Of a DNA stretch of 42,713 nucleotides, positions 23,302 to 33,475 are shown piece after piece. Below the pieces are notes generated by a model. The model did no database searches, had not been told where the DNA came from, and saw only the letters and a program-made list of their open reading frames with translations. Positions within the stretch are counted from its first letter, which is position 1. Each line of letters opens with the position of its first letter. Location of the stretch: IMG/VR virus record IMGVR_UViG_3300046529_000624, positions 1-42,713 of that record; one strand, written 5' to 3'. Origin of the DNA: a virus. Made by a program: the position numbers and the translations under genes.

Positions 23302-23814
23302 TTATTGTGTTGGTTCAATTGTTTCCCACGCCGCATTTCGGACGCAGACGATACCAGCAAAGCCTACCGTGGTATATTCTACGCCGTCCGAATCCTTCAA
23401 ATAATCTCCGTCGCCGGTCGCGCGCATCGGTTCGGCAACGAACAAATGCGGAAAATCTTTCAATCCGGAATCGCCCCACGTCGATTGGCCTAATCCGCCG
23501 ACGAGGTCGCAACCTTGCCGGACAAATTCGCCGTGCGCGGATGACGCCGCGGAATCCTTGGACGCTGCCGATGTAACGAATTGAAACACGGCGTCGAAAT
23601 GCCACGCATCCTCACGCAATCCAACGTCGACGACGAAATGGCGCCGGCCGGTTGCCGCGCCTTTCACGACCTTGATTTCGACGCGCGGCCGGACCTTTTG
23701 AAATCCTTCCGCCGCGTTCATGCGCGTGAACACATTAAACGCCGCGGCCGTGAATGCCGCCTTGAACCCTTCTTCGAGTTCGCCGCGGACGTAAGATTCG
23801 AATGTAAGTTTCAT
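23302..23814 (-). CDS. Tail-completion candidate (gpU position)
   Basis: 170 residues. Helical start (LEEGFKAAFTAAAFNVFTRM) followed by strands (VRPRVEIKVVKGAATGRRHF, AWHFDAVFQFVTS). The helix-then-strands layout and location right after the gp10/gpZ-like gene match tail terminators, but this is inference from order; no family match recognised. Confidence 0.5.
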   Translation of the reverse strand: MKLTFESYVRGELEEGFKAAFTAAAFNVFTRMNAAEGFQKVRPRVEIKVVKGAATGRRHFVVDVGLREDAWHFDAVFQFVTSAASKDSAASSAHGEFVRQGCDLVGGLGQSTWGDSGLKDFPHLFVAEPMRATGDGDYLKDSDGVEYTTVGFAGIVCVRNAAWETIEPTQ

Positions 23815-24632
23815 TTGCCCTTACGATGAACGTGTCCAGTTTTTTTGTGTTCGTGCGCGTAAAATTCCAAAGTATGAACCAATCGCAACGCGGTTTTTTT
23901 GACGCGCACTTGCACCGCGCGAGCGATTTCTTTTTCGTGATCTGTCACGCCGCGCGAACGACTGCCGAACGTAATGCTTGCTCGCGCCGGATTCGACAAC
24001 GTCGCGATGTAAACCGTTTTCGGAGAAGGAAGGTGTTTTGAAATCCATTGCGGAATCGACGCGTTCGTTTTCAATTTCAAAACGGTCGACGCAAACGACG
24101 CTTTCATTCGGCCGAGATGTCCGATGATAATCGCCGCCGCTTTTTTTCGACCGCCGGCAGATGTAAGTATTTTAGCTAATAAGAAAATTTGTTGTTTCCG
24201 CGCATGACGAAAATTCACTTTCACCGCTCCCGATTTGGTCAATTTTTGAAAAATTTTAACCAGGTTTTCAGGATCCGCGTGACGCAAATCGTGATCCGGC
24301 AAAACGCCGAACAAAAACCGCGACGACGCTGCGATCCATTCGATTTCACCCGTCCGTCCGGAAACGTTTTTTCCGATGATCGCGCCGCTGCCAACGTCGA
24401 CGTCGTGATCCGCGGCGAGGAATCGTTTGCCGATTTGTGATCGGATTCGATCGGCTGATTTTTTACGATCCTTCGGCCCGACTTGTTTCATGCATTCGGC
24501 AGCGAGCAATCCGGATTCGTCTTTCACGATCATTTTAGCGTCGCCGTCCTCGCCGGTGCCGATCAAAGCGTTTTGCAAACCGTTCGTCAATCGGCTTAAT
24601 TCCCTTAAATCTACTTTTAATGAATCGATCAT
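23811..24632 (-). CDS. Minor tail/head-tail joining protein candidate (gpZ or HK97 gp10 position)
   Basis: 273 residues. Basic and helical, with an N-terminal coiled segment (SLKVDLRELSRLTNGLQNAL) and a C-terminal helix-rich part (EIARAVQVRVKKTALRLVHT) ending in His/Lys-rich residues. Length and basicity resemble the lambda gpZ / HK97 gp10 group that completes the tail end joining the head. Start overlaps the stop of the giant adhesin by 4 bases, so the adhesins are transcribed within the tail operon. Confidence 0.5.
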   Translation of the reverse strand: MIDSLKVDLRELSRLTNGLQNALIGTGEDGDAKMIVKDESGLLAAECMKQVGPKDRKKSADRIRSQIGKRFLAADHDVDVGSGAIIGKNVSGRTGEIEWIAASSRFLFGVLPDHDLRHADPENLVKIFQKLTKSGAVKVNFRHARKQQIFLLAKILTSAGGRKKAAAIIIGHLGRMKASFASTVLKLKTNASIPQWISKHLPSPKTVYIATLSNPARASITFGSRSRGVTDHEKEIARAVQVRVKKTALRLVHTLEFYAHEHKKTGHVHRKGK

Positions 24633-27600
24633 TTACGTTTCACTTTAAAAAATCGACGACCTAAATCGTTCGGCGTGTTCGTGTAAACCGCTTCCATCGA
24701 ATGATCCGTCGTCAAATCGACGATCGCGGATTGTCCATTCGTGAAACTGGAACTGTCTTGTCGCCATTCGGAAAACGTTTTCGATCCGACTATCTTCTGC
24801 ACCGTCAACGTCAACAACATGGTCGAGTCATAGGTGTTGGTGAACGGCGTCGTGTTCGTCGTCACGATAACGCAAGTGTTCGGAGGCGGAGGCGGATTGC
24901 CAGGCCCAGCTCCTTGCCCCTCATAAATCGCATTGATCTCGGCCGCGCTCTTGACCCTGTCGTAAATTCTGAAATCAGCCATTTGACTTCCGAAACCGCC
25001 GTTCGGGTAACTTCCGCTCGGCCCGGATGCGCCTTCAGGGTCGATCGGATTGAAAGACCTGCTATGCGTAAACGTTCCGATCGAAGCGTAAGGAGAATCA
25101 TCATTTACCACTTGAACAAAATCACACGGCACTGTGTTCGTCCCGACCGGAGCGCCGTCAAAGTATCCCACGACCTTTCCAGACGCAAAAGTGTATGCCA
25201 CGAAGTGCCAACCGGTGTCGACGCCGGGAGTATCGGCCGCGATCGGAACGGCGTTGGTCGGGAATCCATTGTTCGCCACCACCCATAAACCGAATCCGGC
25301 GCTGTTCCACCGGCCAAGATGAACAGCGTTTGTTTTCTGATCGCCTAATCCGGTGTCGAACAATGTGCAGTCGCTCAACCCGTTCGCGTCCGTCGCTGGA
25401 ATCCGATACCACGTGCAGACGGTGAAGTTCGATATGGGATTCAAACCGTTTAGGTTCGTGATTCCAAAATAACGCAACGGAGGAAATGAGACGCCTTGAT
25501 ACCCGTTCCGTGGCGGGCCTGAAACCAACGTCGGCCAATTGGTGTGAACATCCTCGCCGTTGTCCCCGTGCGGCAATATACCGTCGTGGCCGCCCGGCGA
25601 AGCGTCGGTGACGTCATGCGATCCGTCGTAGATAGAAAAACTCAACCACACTATTAACCCGTCGCCTTGGTTCGCGGCCTGCGCGCCCATCGGCCAGCCC
25701 GTAACGGTGCGCAGCGTGCCGTCGTAGTTCCGGTTTAACATAGGCAGGTTGGGATACCACGCCGTCAAATTCGTTCCGATCAAGTTTGTCGGATTAGTCA
25801 AATGAAAGTCCGCCGTTGCAATGTCGGTGAATTGTGGAGCGTTGGTCGTGTTGTGCAGGAAACCTATCTGCGTGATCGTCTGCGGAGTGTAATTCGTCGC
25901 TCCCCAACCGAGGAAATTGTTGACGCCGCTGATCGAGTTCCAGTCCTCGATCACGTCGGAGGTCGTGAAATTCGTTCCCGGGATGTCGCTCGGCGAAGAT
26001 AAATAACCAGCGCCAAATTGTGAACCGCCGTTGTGCGTGACGGCGAGGTTATTCAAAACTGCCCAATCCCGCATTGTGATGCTGCTGCATTCTGCCTCTC
26101 GCCGCGACACGGACAGGTAACCGTAATCAAACCCGTAGAAAGTGTTGTTGGCGACGAGCACGTTTGAGACAGACATCACGCCGATGTTGATCGAATTTCC
26201 GGCGACGTCCTTTAACCCAGGTTCGGTTGAGAATTGAATGCCACTGCCAGGGTAAACGGCTGCGCGCGGATACCACGGATCGGATGGCGTTGATTCGTTG
26301 GTGACCGCGCCTGTGCCGTGGAATATGTTGTTGTAAATATAAAGTTTTGTCGTGTTCGTTTGAACGACCTCCGGGTAAAGGCAAGAACCGGGCGTGTCGA
26401 ACACTTCGTTGTTGTAGATGAGCCAATATCCGGCGCCCGGTTGCATTCCGTCCGGGTGCGCGCCTTTAGTCGGCGGCGGTCCGACCCAAGGCCCCATGAT
26501 GCAGTTGTTTATTTCGATCGATCCGCCTCCGCTCATGTAATTGTCGCGCACACGTTCAATTATGGTGTGATGAAGATGCAACCCGCTGAAAGCATTTCCG
26601 CCACTCGACGGCGTCCACCAGACACCTTCAGCTCCGCTTCGGTCGTCGGCGATCATGTCGTGAATCCAGCAGTAAGCGATTTCGGAATTTGTTCCGAGAC
26701 CTGAATGAAAGAAAATTCCGCCGGTCGATCCTTCACCAAAACTAGGCGGGTCGCCGTTCACATAAGGTCCGGAAATGTCCAACCAAAAGAATCCCATTCC
26801 CTCAGCGTAGGTGTAAATGGCCTTCGCGATGTTGGTCGTCCCCAGAAACTTCCATCCCATGTTAGGAATCAATTCCCTATCGGATTTACCTGCAACCTGA
26901 AAATTGTCACTCCTAGCGCCGTCGAATTTCAAATAAACGTTTCCGCCGATGAAGTTGTTTACGGCGCGCAAGGTAATAAATCCCTCGCCGTGCGGCGCGT
27001 TCGTGGTCGCCAATTTAAACGTGACCGGCGCGCCGTTCGTTCCGCCGGCGGAAACGAACACCGTCTCGTCGTAAAGTCCCGGCGCAACCCAAACCAACGC
27101 GCCCGGTTTAATGTTCCCCCATGCGATACTGCCGAAGTTCGGCCAGGCGTTCGCCCAACTACTGCCGCTGTTGTCTCCGGTCGCCGCCAAGTCGATATAC
27201 CAAACGCTTCCCACGGCCGAAGTCGGCATGATGACTTTCTGGATCGGAGAGGACACGACGCCGCATTGGTTGCTTCCGAGCGCGCGATAATAACAGACCG
27301 ACCCCGGAGTCTCAGCGGTATCGAAATAAGTGTTGGCGGGATTGACCGTCGAAATAATAGTCGCGAATGAATTTGTGCTGCCGACACTAACCTGAACGAA
27401 CCAAAGGTCTGCGACGCCGTCGCCGTGCCCATATTGAACGTCGATGCCATCAATGCCGGAATGGTTGGCGGTGCGCGCTTGGAAGAACGCCGGTATGCCC
27501 GGTTTCGACGCAGGCTTAGACGTGAACGTTGAACTCCATTCGGTCGCGTAACTAAGGCTGTTGGTGGCCCTGACGCGCCAATAATATTGAACGTCGAGAA

Positions 27601-28159
27601 GGAATCCGGTGTTCGACGCGAACATGACTTCACCGTTCGTTCCAGCGCGGATACTTTGAGCGTCGACGAGCGTCGAAAAATCGGAATTGGTGCTGCGTTG
27701 CAATTCAAATCCAGTTGAAGCAGTTCCGCTTTGATTCTTCCATTGAGTTTGGACTTCGTTCGTCGATATGACCGTCCCGAAGAAACTAGCGGGTTGTTCC
27801 TCGCCCCAAACCGGAAGCAGGTTCGACGGGCTTGAATTGACCGGGCCGGTCGTGGCGATGACCCGGAATATCTTGTAGTCGCCTTCCAGAAGTTTAACGA
27901 CGTGCGTCGTCGTCGGATGATTATGAACGTCAGTCTCCGCCGAGTTCGTGTAGGTTGCACCGCCGTCGCCGCTGTTCTGAACGACCTCCCATAGCGCGGT
28001 GTTGTCGTTGTTCTGCCAATGCAACGTCACCGTCAACCTGTAGGCTCCGTTGTCGAACCCGATCGACGCGCCGGGGTCCATCGTCAAATTGGTCGGCGGA
28101 TTGATCGCCAGCGCCGGCAGCGCCATGAGCAGAAGCAGGATGATGCGCAACAGTCTCAT
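24629..28159 (-). CDS. Giant exported adhesin: FnIII, beta-helix, LamG
   Basis: 1176 residues from ATG 28159 (ATGA overlap). The N-terminus MRLLRIILLLLMALPALAIN is a Sec signal peptide with cleavage likely after ALA. Then: three fibronectin-III-like modules (about 25-310, e.g. DVQYYWRVRATNSL); a right-handed beta-helix/polysaccharide-lyase-like region (about 315-830, starting VWYIDLAATGDNSGSSWANA); a LamG-like jelly roll (about 833-1070, GLIVWLSFSIYDGSH); and a C-terminal repeat like InlB B-repeats (SMEAVYTNT). Such a protein binds or degrades glycans. The signal peptide is unusual for a tail fibre. Asn/Thr-rich style resembles Verrucomicrobiota exoproteins. Either a tail spike that crosses the membrane or a secreted cargo protein. 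Confidence 0.7.
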   Translation of the reverse strand: MRLLRIILLLLMALPALAINPPTNLTMDPGASIGFDNGAYRLTVTLHWQNNDNTALWEVVQNSGDGGATYTNSAETDVHNHPTTTHVVKLLEGDYKIFRVIATTGPVNSSPSNLLPVWGEEQPASFFGTVISTNEVQTQWKNQSGTASTGFELQRSTNSDFSTLVDAQSIRAGTNGEVMFASNTGFLLDVQYYWRVRATNSLSYATEWSSTFTSKPASKPGIPAFFQARTANHSGIDGIDVQYGHGDGVADLWFVQVSVGSTNSFATIISTVNPANTYFDTAETPGSVCYYRALGSNQCGVVSSPIQKVIMPTSAVGSVWYIDLAATGDNSGSSWANAWPNFGSIAWGNIKPGALVWVAPGLYDETVFVSAGGTNGAPVTFKLATTNAPHGEGFITLRAVNNFIGGNVYLKFDGARSDNFQVAGKSDRELIPNMGWKFLGTTNIAKAIYTYAEGMGFFWLDISGPYVNGDPPSFGEGSTGGIFFHSGLGTNSEIAYCWIHDMIADDRSGAEGVWWTPSSGGNAFSGLHLHHTIIERVRDNYMSGGGSIEINNCIMGPWVGPPPTKGAHPDGMQPGAGYWLIYNNEVFDTPGSCLYPEVVQTNTTKLYIYNNIFHGTGAVTNESTPSDPWYPRAAVYPGSGIQFSTEPGLKDVAGNSINIGVMSVSNVLVANNTFYGFDYGYLSVSRREAECSSITMRDWAVLNNLAVTHNGGSQFGAGYLSSPSDIPGTNFTTSDVIEDWNSISGVNNFLGWGATNYTPQTITQIGFLHNTTNAPQFTDIATADFHLTNPTNLIGTNLTAWYPNLPMLNRNYDGTLRTVTGWPMGAQAANQGDGLIVWLSFSIYDGSHDVTDASPGGHDGILPHGDNGEDVHTNWPTLVSGPPRNGYQGVSFPPLRYFGITNLNGLNPISNFTVCTWYRIPATDANGLSDCTLFDTGLGDQKTNAVHLGRWNSAGFGLWVVANNGFPTNAVPIAADTPGVDTGWHFVAYTFASGKVVGYFDGAPVGTNTVPCDFVQVVNDDSPYASIGTFTHSRSFNPIDPEGASGPSGSYPNGGFGSQMADFRIYDRVKSAAEINAIYEGQGAGPGNPPPPPNTCVIVTTNTTPFTNTYDSTMLLTLTVQKIVGSKTFSEWRQDSSSFTNGQSAIVDLTTDHSMEAVYTNTPNDLGRRFFKVKRK

Positions 28160-29244
28160 GGGTTCGTCACCGGGTCTCGCCCGGCGCCTCCATTGAACAA
28201 CTCCGTCGCCTCGGTCGTGGTTATCACCCGCTTCCATATGCCGACAAGGTCAACGTTTCCGGTAAGGATTGCGCCGCCGCCATCGAACTGCCCGACCGTG
28301 AACGCCGCCGCGCCGTCCATTCCATCGTCGCTATAATCAGTGGTGTCGCGGGCTGTGCCTTCATTGCCAGCCGTCTTGACTTGAATGAACAGTTTGCCGG
28401 TCGCTGTGTCCTGCCCGGCGAGCACCTGGTAGGATACGCCCGTCGATATCGCCCCGAAGCTGGTCGCCGTCACCAACCCGTTCCCGCCGCCGGTCGCGTC
28501 CTGCCTGAAGAACACGAATCTGTCGCCGGTGATGTAGATCGTGTATTCGCCAGTCGCCCCCCACTTGCCGACGACATGTTGATTGTCAGCCACGCTGCCC
28601 AGCTTCACGAACACCTGGAGCGTGAATGACTGAGACGTCATCGACAGGCTGGCGTTGTCGGCGTGGCTCAGGGTCTTATTGCCGCCGTCGAACGCCGCGG
28701 AGTTGTTTATCACTCCGGCAGCCGAGGCGACGTTGACGCCGACGTCCGTAAGGTCGTTCGCGCCGAACGCGTCCGCACGCGTCCCAGCGGACGACTCGTC
28801 CATGCGATAGAAAGAAATGAGATTGTCGGTGAGCAGACCGCCGCCGCCGCCACCGCCGACGCCGTTCGTCACGGTCAACGTGGCGACGGAACTGGCCGGC
28901 ATCGAACAAGCGTTGCTTATGACGCAATCGATCAACAATCCGTCGTCGCCGATCAACGCTCCCGTCAAGGATAACATCGACGTGCGCGCACCGGACCACC
29001 GTCCTCCGTTCGCGACCGCGGCACCGTTAGTCCGCCATTGATAGCTGAGCAGCGATCCGGTGGCCGTCACGCTGAACGCCGCGTCGCCGTTCGTCTCAAC
29101 CGCGACGGATGACGGCTGCGCGGTGAAGGACGGCGTGAGCCACGTTTCGGTGTTGACGATCGCCACCGAGTTCGACGACGTGACGGTGACGACCGCCGCC
29201 GAACAACTCAGGAAGGTCAGAAGTAAGGTGATGAAATATCTCAC
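28156..29244 (-). CDS. Exported Ig-LamG adhesin
   Basis: 362 residues from a GTG start at 29244, just after the stop of the giant fibre gene. The N-terminus (RYFITLLLTFLSCSAAVV) is a signal peptide; the Cys in FLSC could make it a lipoprotein. Residues about 35-125 are an Ig-like domain (SVAVETNGDAAFSVTATG, SYQWRTNGAAVANGG). A run of seven Gly residues (about 130-137) links to a LamG-like domain (about 140-355: FYRMDESSAGTRADAFG, SFTLQVFVKLGSVAD, DLVGIWKRVIT). Carbohydrate binding is the expected activity. Encoded between two other exported adhesins. Confidence 0.68.
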   Translation of the reverse strand: MRYFITLLLTFLSCSAAVVTVTSSNSVAIVNTETWLTPSFTAQPSSVAVETNGDAAFSVTATGSLLSYQWRTNGAAVANGGRWSGARTSMLSLTGALIGDDGLLIDCVISNACSMPASSVATLTVTNGVGGGGGGGLLTDNLISFYRMDESSAGTRADAFGANDLTDVGVNVASAAGVINNSAAFDGGNKTLSHADNASLSMTSQSFTLQVFVKLGSVADNQHVVGKWGATGEYTIYITGDRFVFFRQDATGGGNGLVTATSFGAISTGVSYQVLAGQDTATGKLFIQVKTAGNEGTARDTTDYSDDGMDGAAAFTVGQFDGGGAILTGNVDLVGIWKRVITTTEATELFNGGAGRDPVTNP

Positions 29245-29245
29245 G

Positions 29246-32200
29246 TCAATGATTCGTCCATGCCGGGACTTTCAATTGCAATCCGTTGTTCGTTACCACC
29301 AACCAAAAATCCGGAGCAGTAACTCCCACCGTGACAGACGTGGGGGCGGTCGACGTCGTCGTCATCGTCAAATTGGTTACGACGATCGTCGTGCCGAAGA
29401 TTTTCGGGACGGCGTTCGCCGCCGTTCCGACGCTGGTGTTCGCCGCCAATACCCCGCCTGCAGCTGACCAACCGTCACCGAAGAACGTTCCAGAGTGGTT
29501 AATCGTCCCGGACCCGAACGTGTAGCTCGACCCGCCGAATGTCATGGCGTGAGCGGCGCTGATTCTCCAATACTCTGTGCTGGTGTCGTTGTTTACGAAC
29601 ACCCAATTCGCTCCGTCGAAATACATTGTTCGTTGATTGCTTGGAATAAGCAGGCTGTTCGTCGACCAACTCAATTCGGCAATGTCTCCAGAATTGTTTC
29701 CAGTGAGCGGAGACAATTTCATGTGGACCGCGGTGATTGAATTACTGACGACAAACGGCGACAATTGATATGCGTCACGAATCGGATTGTCCGCGCCGAT
29801 CATGTAGTGGCTGAGTCTGACGCGGTTCGTCACGGTTATTTGGACGGGATTTCCGACGAAGGATATTTCGCCGGAAATTGTGCCGAACGGATCGTAAAAC
29901 ATCGACGGCGAACTCCACCAACCGCCGATTGAATTTTCACAGGACAACCCGCTGATAAACATCGGGATTCCGTCGCCGACTGGATTGTAAAAGTAATACA
30001 AACAACTCGTGATATGCAGTCCGGTCATGACAATCGGGTTCCCGCCGCCGGTGTAGAACGTCCACGCGCGGACGCACCCTTGAATGTTATTATTCGCGCC
30101 AATTACTGACGTTCCGCCGTCCAGCCCGTTGAACGATCCACGCACTTCGCTGCGATCGAACCTGCAGATATTCTCGTTGAACGTCGCCGGAAACCAAATT
30201 GACCAGCCGTTTGTGCCGGTGAATACGTGATCTTCGTAGACGGGCGGACGCAAACCGTTGTCCACCCACACGCCTTCGAGGTCGCACGTTTCTGCACCGG
30301 ACAAATCCAACACGATCATATTATTGTCAAAGGCGTGATAGATCGAGATGTTCTTGAATCCCGCGCGCAGCGTATTCAATGACACTTGGAACGGAGAACC
30401 GACCGGATATTGCTCGGCGCCAGAACTGCCCGTCGTCGCCGGCGTCGTGAAATTGCGGCAATCGAAAACCCTGGCCAGGTTGGTGTCCGGACCGCGTTGA
30501 TAAACGCTCCAAATCACCGACCCCACGGCGTCGATGTCGGGGTATCCCGGGCTCGGCTGACCGGCAGAACCGACGCGATATGCGCCTTCAAGGGTGACGG
30601 ACGCGCCGAACAATTTCTGCGGAATGTCCGGGAATGTTATCTGCGCGAAGTGGTGGTTCGTCCATGATCCGGTCGAGGCGTCCTGCAATTCGCCGGCGAC
30701 GATGTAAACGCCGCAACCGTTCGTCCCGTTCACCGGAAAGTAAATCGTTCCGCCTCCTCCTGAATTTGTTGAAACGTAATTGATCGCCGTTTGTATGCCG
30801 AAAGTGTCGTCCGTTCCTAAAACGCAACTAACGTTTGTGCAATTGGTCGACGCTCCCAAATTCAAAGATACTGATGTCGAAGATGTAAAAGTCGCGATCG
30901 TTGTCGTCAAATTCAGATGATTCGAACTCGCACCGTAAACCGATATGATTTTCCCAACATCGCCGGAAACAAACGCCGGAACTGCGCTGGTAAGAACAGC
31001 GGACCCGGATTGTATGTTCACGCGTTTGACGACGCGCCCGTCCCCGGTCACGCCGAAGTCTTTTACGTTCCAAATCCTTTGAATGGGGTCGGTGATGTGG
31101 TTGGTGACGAATCCGCCGTTGCCGTTCGTAGCTAGTCCATTCCCTCTCGTTCGCCCTAATGCCTCCTGCAAATTGGTGGATGCAGAAACCAAATCCCCCT
31201 CGATATCCACTCCTCCTAATTTGAATTTACTTCCGTAACCCGAATTCGTCGGCGCACCGTGTCCGCTAACTTGCGACCATGAGCCGATCAACGACGGAGC
31301 CGACGCTTGCACCGCGCCGTCCGGCGTAACGACGTTGACGACCGGATTGTTCGACCGGATAACAACGCCAGTGATTGCGTTTGAAAAAACGTTTAATGAA
31401 GGCATCCAAACAAACGTAACGTTGTTCGAAGGTTCTTCCGACCATCCGTCGAGGAAATACTTGTTCGTTTCGACGCGGAACGTAAACGCCGATCCGACAC
31501 GATAAACCGCGGCTGAAAAGTCGTTCGATTGATTGAACAGCGTGATCGTGTTCGTTTCTCCGCGTCCGACGAATTGATTCGATTGCGCGGACGACAAATA
31601 AAGCGCTCCAGCCGGATCGGCGAATCCATTTGTCCTAATGTAACCACCGATGTTTCCGCCGATGACGCCGTTGGTAAAATGAAAAAACTCAATGCTCTGA
31701 CTATCCGCCGCGAATATCTGAACCCAAGTATTCGTCAGCGCGGCCAGGTCGGCGGATGATCGTGCCATGCTGAACATCGAATTTCCGATGAACGAAGGGT
31801 TAAGCAACGTCGCATTGCCGTAATACATACTCGCCGAATTGCTGGAATATTCCGGCAACGTGTTCGTTTGCGTCCGGAAACGATTCGTGTAAGCGGTCGA
31901 CAAATAAATGTCTCCGTTCGGGTCGGCGAATCCATTCGTCTTGATGACTCCGCCGACTCTTGCTCCGGGAAGATAAACAAATTGAATGCTTTGTCCGTCG
32001 GGATAAAATCCTTGAGTCCAAACGTTCGTCGAATTAACGAAATCCGAATAAGTGTTCGCCAACGAAAATGATCCGTTTAAGAACAGCGGATTGATCAGGT
32101 TCGCGCGACCATAATAAACGCTGGCAGCGTTGCTTGACGCGGTCGCCGCCGTGTTGTTCGTCGGAACGAATCCGCCGGCCGCTTGCGCGATGATCGAATT

Positions 32201-33475
32201 CGAGGTCGCCAGAATTTTGGCGTCTTCAATGATACGAAGTCCGTTCGTCATAACGACCGCTTGCGCGACGATCGAATTAGACGCGTTGTTCAACGATGTA
32301 ACCGACGCAACGACGTTTGTATTCACGCGGAACGTCGATCCGTCCAAATTAGTTACGATTGTATCTTCGTCCGCTGCGATCGCATTCGCGACGAACACCG
32401 CAATTGCCGCATTCGTCGATTGATTCCGGACGAAATTCGAAACGGACGACGACAACGAACTAGCGACCGTGTTCGACATCAATCCTTCTGCGTCGATCAA
32501 TGTTCCGTCGGTGTTTGTATCGTAACGGTTCGGCGCGAATCGATTCGTTGACGCTTGAATAACCAATCGCAATCGCGTTTCAGAAACATTCGTTGCGGCA
32601 ACGGTCGCGGAGAAAAGAGAATTCGACGTCGTCGCGATCAACGACGACGATCGCGATTCAGACGCGTTGGTCGACGTTTGAACGTATCCGTTGACATAAT
32701 TAGTCGACGCGCCGCCGTTTGATTGGATTTGCGCGACGATCCCGTTCGACGTGATGTTGATTTTGTCTTGCGTGTTGGTGCCGGTGAAATTCGTTCCGAA
32801 TTGCCATTGAGCGCGCATCGAATTAGAAAACGAAAGGTCGGACGCCAACCACGCCGCGGACGATCCGTTCGTCGAATCGCGTATCAATTGAACGATGTTA
32901 TTGCTGCCGGTGACGTAATCGTTCGTTCCGACAAAAAGATTCGTGTCGACGCTGAACGTTCCTGTCGAATTCGTGTAAGCGGTCCGACCGTCCGGCAGTC
33001 GTCCCGACGCCGCGGCGATGTTCGTCGCCAACGATGGGCTGACTGGTGCGTATCCGATCGCATTGTAAACCTGATTCGATGTTACCGGTCCGTTCGTTCC
33101 GCCGGAAACAATACGCGTCACGAAAATGAATCCGCCGGATTCCCATAAATCCCAGACGTTGTAAACAGTCGGCCCACCGTCGTCCGGAACGTTGAACACG
33201 ACTGGCTGCCCAATGAACGCGTTCGTCATTACCCAAAATCCTTGCGCGAGTCGGTTCGTTGCGTAACCGGTGTTTTTGTCCGGCGTGACGCGGACCGCCG
33301 GTCCGCGCGTCGTCCATTGCCCGGACGCGGACCGCGACGGCGACGTGATCGGATTCAACCAAAAAACATTCGTGTCAAGCTGTTGTTGTGCGTTCGTATT
33401 GTTGAACGACACGAGGGCGGCGTGTGACGAAACGGCGATCGCGGCCGCGGCGATAAATGCTAAAATCTTTTTCAT
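29246..33475 (-). CDS. Giant exported tailspike-like protein with beta-helix
   Basis: 1409 residues from ATG 33475, which has AGGAC upstream and overlaps the preceding TGA. MKKILAFIAAAAIAVSSHAA is a textbook Sec signal peptide. The N-terminal half is Ser/Asn/Thr-rich with helical trimer-like stretches (SNSIVAQAVVMTNGL) and two 85-residue repeats. From about residue 800 a pectate-lyase-type beta-helix begins (WNVKDFGVTGDGR, then FGIQTAINYVSTNSGGGGTI), the usual core of phage tailspike depolymerases. The C-terminus (about 1320-1409) may be a trimerisation or tip domain. Role: receptor binding and glycan cutting; why it carries an export signal is unexplained. Confidence 0.72.
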   Translation of the reverse strand: MKKILAFIAAAAIAVSSHAALVSFNNTNAQQQLDTNVFWLNPITSPSRSASGQWTTRGPAVRVTPDKNTGYATNRLAQGFWVMTNAFIGQPVVFNVPDDGGPTVYNVWDLWESGGFIFVTRIVSGGTNGPVTSNQVYNAIGYAPVSPSLATNIAAASGRLPDGRTAYTNSTGTFSVDTNLFVGTNDYVTGSNNIVQLIRDSTNGSSAAWLASDLSFSNSMRAQWQFGTNFTGTNTQDKINITSNGIVAQIQSNGGASTNYVNGYVQTSTNASESRSSSLIATTSNSLFSATVAATNVSETRLRLVIQASTNRFAPNRYDTNTDGTLIDAEGLMSNTVASSLSSSVSNFVRNQSTNAAIAVFVANAIAADEDTIVTNLDGSTFRVNTNVVASVTSLNNASNSIVAQAVVMTNGLRIIEDAKILATSNSIIAQAAGGFVPTNNTAATASSNAASVYYGRANLINPLFLNGSFSLANTYSDFVNSTNVWTQGFYPDGQSIQFVYLPGARVGGVIKTNGFADPNGDIYLSTAYTNRFRTQTNTLPEYSSNSASMYYGNATLLNPSFIGNSMFSMARSSADLAALTNTWVQIFAADSQSIEFFHFTNGVIGGNIGGYIRTNGFADPAGALYLSSAQSNQFVGRGETNTITLFNQSNDFSAAVYRVGSAFTFRVETNKYFLDGWSEEPSNNVTFVWMPSLNVFSNAITGVVIRSNNPVVNVVTPDGAVQASAPSLIGSWSQVSGHGAPTNSGYGSKFKLGGVDIEGDLVSASTNLQEALGRTRGNGLATNGNGGFVTNHITDPIQRIWNVKDFGVTGDGRVVKRVNIQSGSAVLTSAVPAFVSGDVGKIISVYGASSNHLNLTTTIATFTSSTSVSLNLGASTNCTNVSCVLGTDDTFGIQTAINYVSTNSGGGGTIYFPVNGTNGCGVYIVAGELQDASTGSWTNHHFAQITFPDIPQKLFGASVTLEGAYRVGSAGQPSPGYPDIDAVGSVIWSVYQRGPDTNLARVFDCRNFTTPATTGSSGAEQYPVGSPFQVSLNTLRAGFKNISIYHAFDNNMIVLDLSGAETCDLEGVWVDNGLRPPVYEDHVFTGTNGWSIWFPATFNENICRFDRSEVRGSFNGLDGGTSVIGANNNIQGCVRAWTFYTGGGNPIVMTGLHITSCLYYFYNPVGDGIPMFISGLSCENSIGGWWSSPSMFYDPFGTISGEISFVGNPVQITVTNRVRLSHYMIGADNPIRDAYQLSPFVVSNSITAVHMKLSPLTGNNSGDIAELSWSTNSLLIPSNQRTMYFDGANWVFVNNDTSTEYWRISAAHAMTFGGSSYTFGSGTINHSGTFFGDGWSAAGGVLAANTSVGTAANAVPKIFGTTIVVTNLTMTTTSTAPTSVTVGVTAPDFWLVVTNNGLQLKVPAWTNH
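31571..32125 (-). repeat. Two tandem 85-residue repeats in the tailspike gene
   Basis: Copy 1 (31877-32125) runs ASVYYGRANLINPLF ... SIQFVYLPG ... KTNGFADPNGDIYLS. Copy 2 (31571-31834) runs ASMYYGNATLLNPSF ... SIEFFHFTNG ... RTNGFADPAGALYLS. Spacing and key residues are conserved while loops differ, indicating an old internal duplication of a beta domain. A weaker third copy may follow (FLDGWSEEPSNNVTFVWMP). Confidence 0.7.

Noticed and set aside
26705-27960. Long alternative frames on both strands in the giant adhesin gene
   Set aside because: Arg/Ser-rich low-quality sequences nested in a clearly modular protein.
29246-33475. Diversity-generating retroelement acting on the tailspike
   Set aside because: No reverse transcriptase and no template-repeat pair seen in the window; the two protein repeats differ by ordinary substitutions.
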